From: an uncultured Faecalibacterium sp.
Lineage (GTDB): Bacteria > Bacillota > Clostridia > Oscillospirales > Ruminococcaceae
Direction: 5' to 3'
Assembly (NCBI GenBank): GCA_934539245.1
Contig: CAKTCK010000048.1
Span: 1-13,782, forward strand
DNA length: 13,782 nt
Numbering within the stretch: position 1 is the first letter of the stretch; the number at the start of each line of letters is the position of its first letter. The notes under the pieces are model-generated. The model had not been told where the DNA came from and made no database searches. It was given only the letters and a program-made list of their open reading frames with translations. The translations under genes were made by a program, and so were the position numbers. Positions 1-5,122 of the stretch are shown here, one piece after another.

Positions 1-2
1 TC

Positions 3-320
3 GTTGCCTCCTGTTTGTCCTTTTCTATATATTGGCTCTTTGAGTTCCCTATGTCAACTTTTATTGTACAACACCAGATTATTGATAGAGGAAAGTTTGC
101 ATCACCGGAATTGCTTAAACTTGCAGTTTCCTATAGATTAGTACATGGTCTTATTAAGGATAGCGATGTAACAAAAAATGAAGATTTCAGGTTGCAGGGG
201 GAAATTGTGCGTCGGATTGTACGGGAATATAATGAGTTGAGACGCAATTTAAAAATGGATTACAGCGATGAAGAAATACTGAACGGACAGATTCTGGGAA
301 TAGAAAAAACACAAAGTTAA
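3..320 (+). CDS. AT-rich orphan ORF, possibly 5'-truncated by the window edge
   Basis: I do not recognise this protein. The frame is open to the left edge, so the gene may begin outside the window. Internal candidate starts are TTG at 15 and ATG at 51, and neither has a convincing Shine-Dalgarno sequence, which favours a start further upstream. From ATG 51 it would encode 89 residues. The product is charged and mostly helical in appearance, with the stretch EIVRRIVREYNELRR near the middle and an acidic DYSDEE segment near the C-terminus. No signal peptide or membrane segment is evident in the part after residue 51. Base composition is clearly richer in A and T than the housekeeping genes to the right, consistent with acquired DNA. 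A strong promoter for the next gene begins 10 bases after the stop, so the two are probably separate transcripts. Confidence 0.45.
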   Translation, partial: VASCLSFSIYWLFEFPMSTFIVQHQIIDRGKFASPELLKLAVSYRLVHGLIKDSDVTKNEDFRLQGEIVRRIVREYNELRRNLKMDYSDEEILNGQILGIEKTQS

Positions 321-329
321 GACTATGGA

Positions 330-358
330 TTGCCATCCGACTTCCACAGTGATATACT
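330..358 (+). promoter_or_regulatory. Strong sigma-A type promoter for the coiled-coil gene
   Basis: A -35 box TTGCCA (330-335, 5 of 6 consensus) is followed by a 17-base spacer and a -10 box TATACT (353-358, 5 of 6). An extended -10 TG lies at 350-351. Transcription would start near 365, leaving a leader of about 34 bases that contains the ribosome binding site. Among the promoters I could see in the window this is one of the two best. Confidence 0.75.
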
Positions 359-398
359 AGCATCAAATCTTACATATTCTTTCGGGAGGTATCATCCT

Positions 399-746
399 AT
401 GCCCAGAACCAAAGGCAGCAAGAACCGTGCCACCACTTCCGCTGACTTCGATGCCCAGATCAAGAAGTTGCAGAAAGATAAGGCGATGCTTGAAGAAGGT
501 CTTTCCAAGACTGTCGCCCAGATCGAAGAGCTGAAGACCGACATCAAGTCCCTGCGTGAGACTCTGAAGCCGCAGAAGGCGGAGATCAAACAGACCGAAA
601 AGGAAATCGCAAAGCTGGAGGCTAAGAAGGCAGCGGCTGAAGCGAAAGCCGCTGAAGCTGCGAAGAAGGCCGAGGCCGAAGATGTGCTGAAAAAGCTGCT
701 GGCAAGCGGTGTGACCGCAGATGAAATCCTTGAAAAGCTGAAATAA
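399..746 (+). CDS. Small Lys/Ala/Glu-rich coiled-coil protein with basic N-terminal tail
   Basis: The gene encodes 115 residues of unknown function. I chose ATG 399 because GGGAGGT (384-390) sits 8 bases upstream. A TTG at 330 in the same frame overlaps the -35 box and cannot be the start. Residues 1-10 (MPRTKGSKNR) are a basic, glycine-containing patch reminiscent of short DNA-binding tails such as AT-hooks. About residues 18-100 form an uninterrupted heptad-like helix rich in K, E and A, typical of a coiled coil, and the last 16 residues (SGVTADEILEKLK region) look like a small capping helical motif. There is no membrane segment, signal peptide or cysteine. It has its own promoter and terminator, so it is a monocistronic unit. 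Codon use is GC-rich and host-like, unlike the AT-rich ORF before it, which suggests good adaptation or strong expression. A nucleoid-associated or structural role is possible but is inference only. Confidence 0.8.
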   Translation: MPRTKGSKNRATTSADFDAQIKKLQKDKAMLEEGLSKTVAQIEELKTDIKSLRETLKPQKAEIKQTEKEIAKLEAKKAAAEAKAAEAAKKAEAEDVLKKLLASGVTADEILEKLK

Positions 747-754
747 AGAATTAG

Positions 755-795
755 AGCCGTGTGGACTAACCCTCAGAAGTTCATACGGCTTTATT
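755..795 (+). terminator. Rho-independent terminator after the coiled-coil gene
   Basis: Arms 755-767 and 778-790 can form a 13-bp stem with two G-U pairs around a 10-base loop, followed by TTTATT from 790. It lies 8 bases after the stop codon and closes the transcription unit that begins at the promoter at 330. Confidence 0.65.
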
Positions 796-850
796 CAAAG
801 TGCGATTTATAGTTTGTGACGAAAATAAAAATGAGAAGAGGTGTGGTCTA

Positions 851-1582
851 ATGAGCCAGCAACGCAAACCCGGCGGTGGCCGGAAGCCATCAAAACCGGA
901 GTACAGTGCTGACAAGAATCTGGCACAACAGATGGAAGCTGCCGTTGTTCTTTATAAGGACAACATAACCCTGCAAGCTATCGCGGATGCACTGTCTCTC
1001 AACCCTATCAAAGTGCGAAAGCTACTCATCACTGCAAGAGTCTACGAGTCAGATATTGCAACGCTCGTGCAGCAGACATTCAATGATTTTAGAAACACAC
1101 AGAATTATTCTACTGCCGTCACCTCTACTATGACTGCTTTACAGCTGTCCCGCCCATCAGTGACCTCTTATCTGCCGTATAAAAAGGGCGTTTACTTCCC
1201 GGAAGAGGCCGATGCAGAGAATATCAGCACCGGCGCAGAGCGTCAGCGGCATTACCGAGCAGTCACAGCTTTGAAGAAGAATCCGTGTGAGGAGAACCTT
1301 TGGAAGTGCGTGGTCGCTTTCCGAGGGTACGAGTTCAAGACATTGTCTGGCTTGCCATTTACATATAAGTTGAAGAAGGGTAGAGGAGTCGAGTTTACCA
1401 AAGAACTGTGGATCGACCGCAGGGAGAGCAGCAAAAGCCTTGCATGGAGTTCGGTTATGCTGGCGTATCAGAACATTGGAAAAATCGGAACGGTCGTAGA
1501 CAGACCCAAGGATCTGGGAGATATCCGGGGAGTGTCTTACATTTATGGGATGTTCTACCGATTTGGGTTGTCCAATGTCTGA
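851..1582 (+). CDS. Helix-turn-helix protein of phage/integrative-element type, C-terminus possibly cut
   Basis: The protein has 243 residues from ATG 851, which has AGAAGAGG at 834-841 upstream. A GTG at 800 in the same frame has no ribosome site and abuts the preceding terminator. The N-terminus is basic and glycine-rich (KPGGGRKPSKP). Residues about 36-65 read as a helix-turn-helix (ITLQAIADALSLNPIKVRKLL), and residues 88-108 look like a second one. The C-terminal half, from FRGYEFKTLSGLPF (157-170) through RRESSKSLAWSSV (190-202) to the RPKDLGDIRGVSYIYGMFYRFGL stretch (218-240), resembles a conserved block I associate with small proteins encoded beside SNF2 helicases in Clostridia phages and integrative elements. 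That association is from memory and was not searched. It ends only three residues after the conserved block (SNV), and the DNA just beyond is unrelated filler, so a few C-terminal residues may have been lost. A helicase fragment follows, fitting the phage replication-module context. No clear promoter was found. Confidence 0.65.
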   Translation: MSQQRKPGGGRKPSKPEYSADKNLAQQMEAAVVLYKDNITLQAIADALSLNPIKVRKLLITARVYESDIATLVQQTFNDFRNTQNYSTAVTSTMTALQLSRPSVTSYLPYKKGVYFPEEADAENISTGAERQRHYRAVTALKKNPCEENLWKCVVAFRGYEFKTLSGLPFTYKLKKGRGVEFTKELWIDRRESSKSLAWSSVMLAYQNIGKIGTVVDRPKDLGDIRGVSYIYGMFYRFGLSNV

Positions 1583-1674
1583 ACGCACAGCTCTGCCTTC
1601 ATGTTTGTACTCATAGCAATCCCCAAAACACTCAGATCGAAGCAGTCGAATATGACGGAAGGGAAGCTGTGCGT
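1583..1674. repeat. Orphan 92-bp segment bounded by a 10-bp perfect inverted repeat
   Basis: The decamer ACGCACAGCT (1583-1592) recurs as its exact reverse complement AGCTGTGCGT (1665-1674). The inner 72 bases carry no ORF I can assign. The segment lies exactly between the stop codon of the helix-turn-helix gene and the surviving helicase piece. No matching direct repeats (target-site duplication) flank it. It may be a scar of a deletion or a tiny non-autonomous element; either reading is speculative. Confidence 0.4.
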
Positions 1675-1679
1675 CATGC

Positions 1680-1967
1680 AAGGTCCGACCGTATGTGAAG
1701 CGGTGGGTCGGGCTGACCGGCACACCGTCCTCCAATGGTCTTATGGATCTCTGGGCGGAGATCGGAATTCTGGATGGAGGAGAGCGTTTGGGTAAGTTCA
1801 TCGGACGCTACCGTGAAGCCTATTTCAAGGCTGCGTCCATGAATCCGTCCAGTGGCGTGGTGTTCCAGTACAAGCCAAAAGAGGGAGCCGAGGAGCTGAT
1901 CTACCAGCGAATCTCGGACATCACCATCTCCATGAAGGCACTGGACTACCTGAATATGCCGGACTGT
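1680..1967 (+). pseudogene. SNF2-type helicase fragment, both ends missing
   Basis: The plus frame from 1680 reads KVRPYVKRWVGLTGTPSSNG and continues for about 96 residues through AEIGILDGGERLGKFIGRY, KPKEGAEELIYQRISDITIS and LDYLNMPDC. LTGTP is the SNF2/superfamily-2 motif III, and the following block matches my memory of phage-encoded SNF2 helicases in Firmicutes. A full protein is about 450 residues, so the N-terminal ATP-binding motifs I and II and the whole second RecA-like lobe are absent. The frame is closed upstream by TGA at 1653-1655. Downstream homology stops at about 1967, exactly where an IS3 transposase fragment on the other strand begins. The ORF continues by chance to 2219 but that tail is only antisense to the transposase. 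It cannot make a working helicase. Confidence 0.75.
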
Positions 1968-2396
1968 ACTTTGCGTCATACCGGCATCCAGCAGTTTCTT
2001 GTGGAAAATTCGACTGGTGTACTGGAATCCACGATCGCTGTGGAACAGCGGATGCGCATCTGGATTTTCCTGAACGGCTTTGTCAAAGGTATCAAAGACC
2101 AACTTGTTGTCATTTCGGTCGCTGAGAATGTAGCTGACAATTCTGCGGTCACACAGGTCAAGGATCGCACTCAGATAGAGTTTGTGGACGATTGGACCTT
2201 CGTACCACTTGAATTCTGACACATCAGTCAGCCACTTTTCATTTGGCCTTCCCGCCCAAAATTCACGGTGCAGAATGTTCGGCATCGTAACCTGTGGGGA
2301 AGATGCAGCTTTTGTGCAGCCATGATTCTTAAATTTAACGGTAGACTGAATATGGAGAACCCTGCACAGATGCAGAATACGCTTATTGCTGGTCAG
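1968..2396 (-). pseudogene. IS3-family transposase OrfB fragment (DDE catalytic core, incomplete)
   Basis: Read on the minus strand from about 2396, the frame gives LTSNKRILHLCRVL and then the HGCTKAASSP linker, followed by the core MPNILHREFWAGRPNEKWLTD. This is the classic NREF/RPNxxWxTD rve-domain signature, with the first catalytic Asp in LTDVSEFK. FHSDRGFQYTS holds the second catalytic Asp. Homology ends at AGMTQS (about 1968), before the third catalytic residue (Glu) normally found some 35 residues later, so catalysis is lost. The N-terminal 70-100 residues are also missing. Its frame is -1 relative to the upstream OrfA piece, as is usual for IS3 elements. The antisense frame continues to 1674 by chance opposite the helicase fragment; that part is not transposase. 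Confidence 0.8.
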
Positions 2397-2713
2397 AATG
2401 TATAGATTTGCTGATAACCGACCTTGTACTTTTTCACGATCTCTCCGTAATTGTACCCCTTTTCAATGCACTCTCTTACAAGTGCGATTCGTTCCTCGTA
2501 GGTAGTGCTTCTCCCTTTGGTCATACGGCTGCCTCCTGTATAACTCTTTAATTCCGTATAACTATTATACATCTTTATCCAGTTTCGCAACTGCCGATCT
2601 GACAAAATCCCATATTTTTTGCAGATCGTATCTAGCGTTTTCTGCCCCTTTAGATATTCTCCTACCGCTTGATATTTTAATTCGGATGAGTAGTGATGGT
2701 TTTTTCTTGACAT
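2393..2713 (-). pseudogene. IS3-family OrfA fragment (helix-turn-helix half)
   Basis: ATG is at 2713 (minus) after a G-run on the same strand (2721-2725). It encodes 106 residues, starting MSRKNHHYSSELKYQAVGEY. The first helix-turn-helix is LDTICKKYGILSDRQLRNWIK. The second begins TTYEERIALVRECIEKGYNY and runs to KKYKVGYQQIYTF, then TGA. Family members continue after YQQIY with GW/SW and a further 50-70 residues including a leucine zipper and the A-rich frameshift site. Here the sequence stops two residues later and passes into the middle of OrfB, showing an internal deletion rather than a natural end. The OrfA product alone could still bind IS ends. Confidence 0.75.
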
Positions 2714-2719
2714 GAAAAT

Positions 2720-2769
2720 ACCCCCAGAGTATTCAGAGTTTTTGTTTTTACTCTGTCTACTCTAGGGGT
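2720..2769. repeat. 20-bp imperfect palindrome at the orfA end of the IS
   Basis: Arm ACCCCCAGAGTATTCAGAGT (2720-2739) and arm 2750-2769 are reverse complements at 17 of 20 positions, separated by the 10-base loop TTTTGTTTTT. It lies between the IS3 orfA start and the alkD promoter. Possible roles are an IS terminal structure that hides orfA translation signals from outside transcription, or a transcription barrier. No T-run follows on either strand, so it is not a classical terminator. Confidence 0.6.
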
Positions 2770-2797
2770 AGCATACCAGCCGCTTGCGGTCTTTCTC

Positions 2798-2826
2798 TTT
2801 GCATTTTCACTCCCATCTGGTACAAT
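2798..2826 (+). promoter_or_regulatory. Probable promoter of the alkD-like gene
   Basis: A -35-like TTTGCA (2798-2803), an exact 17-base spacer and -10 TACAAT (2821-2826), with an extended -10 TG at 2818-2819. The start point would be near 2833. This rules out the ATG at 2825, which lies inside the -10 box, and supports ATG 2849 with a 16-base leader. Confidence 0.65.
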
Positions 2827-2848
2827 GAAGCAGAAGGGAAGTGACAAA

Positions 2849-3604
2849 ATGCCGGAAGTGGATGCAATCCGTGCGCAGTTGTTTGCGCTGCAAGATAAGG
2901 AATATCAGGTCTTTTACAGCCGCCTGATGCCCACCCTGCCACCGGAAACGGTGATCGGGGTGCGGGTGCCACTGCTGCGCAGGCTGGCAAAGCAGCTGGC
3001 AGACACCCCGGAAGCGAAGGTATTTCTGCAACGCCTGCCGCATTTTTATTATGAAGAAAATGCGCTCCACGCCTTTCTGCTGGAACCTGTCCGGGATTTC
3101 GGCGCAGCGCTGGTGGCAACTGAGCGTTTTTTGCCCTATGTGGATAACTGGGCGGTCTGTGACAGCTTCAGCCCCAAGGTGTTTGCGCAGCATAAACCGG
3201 AGCTGCTGTCTGCTATCCGGCGCTGGCTGGGCTCTGACCAGGTGTATACCGTGCGCTACGGCATCGGGATGCTGATGCGGTATTATTTGGACGATGCCTT
3301 CCGACCAGAATATCTGGCTTGGGTGGCGGCGGTGCACAGCGAGGAATACTATGTCAATATGATGCGGGCGTGGTATTTTGCTACTGCACTGGCAAAGCAG
3401 CCCGCAGCGGCGCTGCCGTGGCTGACCGAAAAGCGGCTGGACTTGTGGACACACAACAAGACCATCCAGAAAGCAGTGGAAAGCCGCCGCATTACCCCGG
3501 AGCAAAAGCAGGCTTTGCGGGCGCTGCGCATTCGTTCACAAAAGCTTTGTGAAGAACGGCGCGTTTGCCTGTTTACTTTATTGGAGTTTTATTGTAAAAT
3601 ATAG
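2849..3604 (+). CDS. DNA alkylation repair protein, AlkD-like (HEAT-like repeat glycosylase family)
   Basis: The family removes N3/N7-alkylated purines, using HEAT-like helical repeats that cup the DNA. The 251-residue product reads as an all-alpha protein. The start of the domain carries VIGVRVPLLRRLAKQL (35-50), then YYEENALHAFLL (67-78), and the hallmark YVDNWAVCDSF (97-107). W101 and D105 sit in the W-x3-D arrangement of the AlkD catalytic Trp/Asp pair, and MMRAWYFATALAKQP (171-185) follows. ATG 2849 is preferred over 2825 because AGAAGGGA lies just upstream and 2825 overlaps the promoter. The last 15 or so residues (ERRVCLFTLLEFYCKI) are hydrophobic and cysteine-containing, unlike the usual basic tail, and are encoded by DNA that overlaps the pyrH promoter, so the original stop may have been lost. 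It is between the decayed element and the housekeeping cluster and appears to be transcribed alone. Substrate range cannot be read from sequence. Confidence 0.85.
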   Translation: MPEVDAIRAQLFALQDKEYQVFYSRLMPTLPPETVIGVRVPLLRRLAKQLADTPEAKVFLQRLPHFYYEENALHAFLLEPVRDFGAALVATERFLPYVDNWAVCDSFSPKVFAQHKPELLSAIRRWLGSDQVYTVRYGIGMLMRYYLDDAFRPEYLAWVAAVHSEEYYVNMMRAWYFATALAKQPAAALPWLTEKRLDLWTHNKTIQKAVESRRITPEQKQALRALRIRSQKLCEERRVCLFTLLEFYCKI

Positions 3605-3610
3605 TATAGT
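3581..3610 (+). promoter_or_regulatory. Candidate promoter of the pyrH cluster
   Basis: TTGGAG (3581-3586), an 18-base spacer and TATAGT (3605-3610, 5 of 6 consensus). The -35 is weak (3 of 6). A second TATAGT overlaps at 3600-3605. The start point would be near 3617, giving a leader of about 44 bases that begins with a small hairpin (GCCGG 3617-3621 with CCGGC 3628-3632). The promoter overlaps the last codons of the alkD-like gene. Confidence 0.5.
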
Positions 3611-3660
3611 AAAACTGCCGGGCCTATCCGGCGAAAGATAAAACAGGTGGTGTTTGGATT

Positions 3661-4371
3661 ATGGCATTGAAATATAAGCGTATCCTTCTGAAGATCAGCG
3701 GCGAGGCGCTGGGCGGCGAAAAGGGCATGGGCTTTGATGAGCCCACCATGGACGCCATTTGCGGCGGCGTAAAAAAGGCCCACGAGCTTGGCGCGCAGAT
3801 CGGCATCGTGGTAGGCGGCGGCAACTTCTGGCGCGGCCGCTCCAGCGGTAAGATGGAGCGCACGCTGGCTGATAAGATCGGTATGCTGGCTACGGTGATG
3901 AACGCACTGGCTGTCTCGGATAAGCTGGAGCAGCTGGGCGTGCCCACCGAGGTGTTCACCTCGATCACTATGCCGCAGGTGGCTCCTGCCTTTACCCGCA
4001 AGGACGCTCTGCGCGCCATGGATGAGGGCAAGATCGCTGTGTTCGGCGGCGGCACCGGCAATCCCTTCTTCTCTACCGATACGGCTACCGCGCTGCGCGC
4101 CGTGGAGGTGAGCGCCGATGTGATGTTCAAGGCGACCATGGTGGACGGCGTTTACGATAAGGACCCCCACAAGTACCCGGATGCCAAAAAGTACGATACT
4201 CTTACCTTTACCAAGGTGCTGGAGGATCAGCTGGCCGTTATGGACGGCACCGCTGCTACCCTGTGCCGCGACAACAAGCTGCCCATTCTGGTGTTTGATC
4301 TGGCCGACCCGGACAATATCGCACGGGCTGTGCAGGGCGAAAACGTGGGCACGCTGGTCTACGAGGGCTGA
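3661..4371 (+). CDS. pyrH: Uridylate (UMP) kinase
   Basis: Cytosolic hexameric enzyme that phosphorylates UMP to UDP with ATP in pyrimidine nucleotide synthesis; it belongs to the amino-acid-kinase fold, not the eukaryotic-type UMP/CMP kinases. The product has 236 residues, the normal length. Key motifs are LLKISGEALGG (9-19, phosphate-binding lysine), GGGNFWRGR (52-60, UMP binding), DKIGMLATVMNALAVSD (71-87), and the ATP-site run GGGTGNPFFSTDTA (129-142). DGVYDKDP (162-169) and CRDNKLPILVFD (202-213) close the fold. ATG 3661 has AGGTGG at 3645-3650. It opens the housekeeping cluster and is followed by frr, as in most bacteria. In Bacillus and many others rpsB and tsf precede pyrH, but here an alkD-like gene does. 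The 103-base gap to frr shows only a weak GC-rich hairpin. Confidence 0.97.
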   Translation: MALKYKRILLKISGEALGGEKGMGFDEPTMDAICGGVKKAHELGAQIGIVVGGGNFWRGRSSGKMERTLADKIGMLATVMNALAVSDKLEQLGVPTEVFTSITMPQVAPAFTRKDALRAMDEGKIAVFGGGTGNPFFSTDTATALRAVEVSADVMFKATMVDGVYDKDPHKYPDAKKYDTLTFTKVLEDQLAVMDGTAATLCRDNKLPILVFDLADPDNIARAVQGENVGTLVYEG

Positions 4372-4474
4372 GCATAGCGCCCCGGTGCAACTGCATACGA
4401 TTGGATAGAGCAGCAGCGGCGCAGTGCGCTGCCTGCATGGATCAATAGAATAAAGAAACAGGAGAACAACGACA

Positions 4475-5029
4475 ATGAGCAGCAACACCAAGGTTTACGA
4501 AGATAAGATGAAGAGCTCTGTGGAGCATCTGAGCCGCGAGCTGGCCGCTGTGCGCGCAGGCCGTGCAAACCCCGCCGTGCTGGATAAGGTGCTTGTGGAC
4601 TACTACGGTGCACCCACGCCCATCCAGCAGGTGGCCGCTGTGGCCGTCTCTGAGGCACGCACCCTCACCATCACCCCTTGGGACCGCACCCTGCTGCGTC
4701 CCATCAGCAAGGCAATCATGGCCAGCGATGTGGGCATCACCCCCATTGACGACGGCGTTACCATCCGCCTGAACTTCCCCGCACCCAACGAGGAGCGCCG
4801 CAAGCAGCTGGCAAAGGAAGTTTCCAAGCTGGGCGAGGACGCCAAGGTTGCCGTGCGCAATGTGCGCCGCGACGCCATGGATAAGGCCAAGGCTATGAAG
4901 AAGGCCGGCGAACTGACCGAGGACACCCAGAAGACCATGGAAGAGGATGTCCAGAAGCTGACCGATAAGTATATCAAGAACATTGATGCTGCCGTGGAAG
5001 AAAAGCAGAAGGAGATCATGGCCGTCTGA
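4475..5029 (+). CDS. frr: Ribosome recycling factor
   Basis: Cytosolic tRNA-shaped protein that, with EF-G, splits the post-termination ribosome. At 184 residues it has the expected length (E. coli 185). The N-terminal helix carries SVEHLSRELAAVRAGRANP (11-29, the conserved RAGRA loop), followed by the beta domain with VDYYGAPTPIQQVA and TITPWD, the AIMASDVGITP hinge, and the paired long helices with EERRKQLAKEVSKLGEDAKVAVRNVRRDA. The C-terminus KYIKNIDAAVEEKQKEIM completes the three-helix bundle. ATG 4475 follows AGGAG (4460-4464) at a 10-base spacing. It lies 103 bases after pyrH and is followed 28 bases later by a terminator-like hairpin, so the pyrH-frr pair may often be made as a separate message. 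Confidence 0.97.
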   Translation: MSSNTKVYEDKMKSSVEHLSRELAAVRAGRANPAVLDKVLVDYYGAPTPIQQVAAVAVSEARTLTITPWDRTLLRPISKAIMASDVGITPIDDGVTIRLNFPAPNEERRKQLAKEVSKLGEDAKVAVRNVRRDAMDKAKAMKKAGELTEDTQKTMEEDVQKLTDKYIKNIDAAVEEKQKEIMAV

Positions 5030-5056
5030 TCCGCAGCACACAATAACAATTGGGAG

Positions 5057-5092
5057 GTGCCGTGCGCTGGTGAAAGGTGCGCGGCACTTTTT
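5057..5092 (+). terminator. Terminator-like hairpin between frr and uppS
   Basis: GTGCCGTGCGC (5057-5067) pairs with GTGCGCGGCAC (5077-5087) over 11 bp including two G-U pairs, with a 9-base loop, followed directly by TTTTT (5088-5092). This meets the usual criteria for an intrinsic terminator or attenuator between pyrH-frr and uppS onward. Confidence 0.7.
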
Positions 5093-5122
5093 GCAGGGCA
5101 GCTCTGCTGCCGGGAGGTATAA

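Larger units (their letters stand above)
1968..2769 (-). mobile_element. Degenerate IS3-family insertion sequence (internally deleted, 3' end lost)
   Basis: The minus strand carries an OrfA N-terminal half joined directly to a middle piece of OrfB, both typical of IS3-family (IS150-like) elements. The 3' part of orfA and the 5' part of orfB are missing at about 2395. The 3' part of orfB, including the last catalytic glutamate and the right terminal repeat, is missing at about 1968. The orfA-side end holds an imperfect palindrome (2720-2769). The exact outer boundary could not be fixed because the partner terminal repeat is gone. It cannot transpose on its own. Confidence 0.75.

Noticed and set aside
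785..813. Possible promoter for the 851 gene with TATAGT at 808-813
   Set aside because: No acceptable -35 box at 16-18 bases, and the region overlaps the preceding terminator.
1674..1967. Continuation of the transposase frame on the minus strand below 1968
   Set aside because: It is antisense to the helicase fragment, and the expected DNGPMEGFW-type continuation with the catalytic Glu is absent.
1968..2219. Continuation of the helicase frame beyond 1967 as extra protein
   Set aside because: From 1968 on this frame is only antisense to the IS3 transposase fragment and shows no helicase motif.
4413..4434. GC-rich hairpin between pyrH and frr as a terminator
   Set aside because: The stem is short and interrupted, and no T-run follows.
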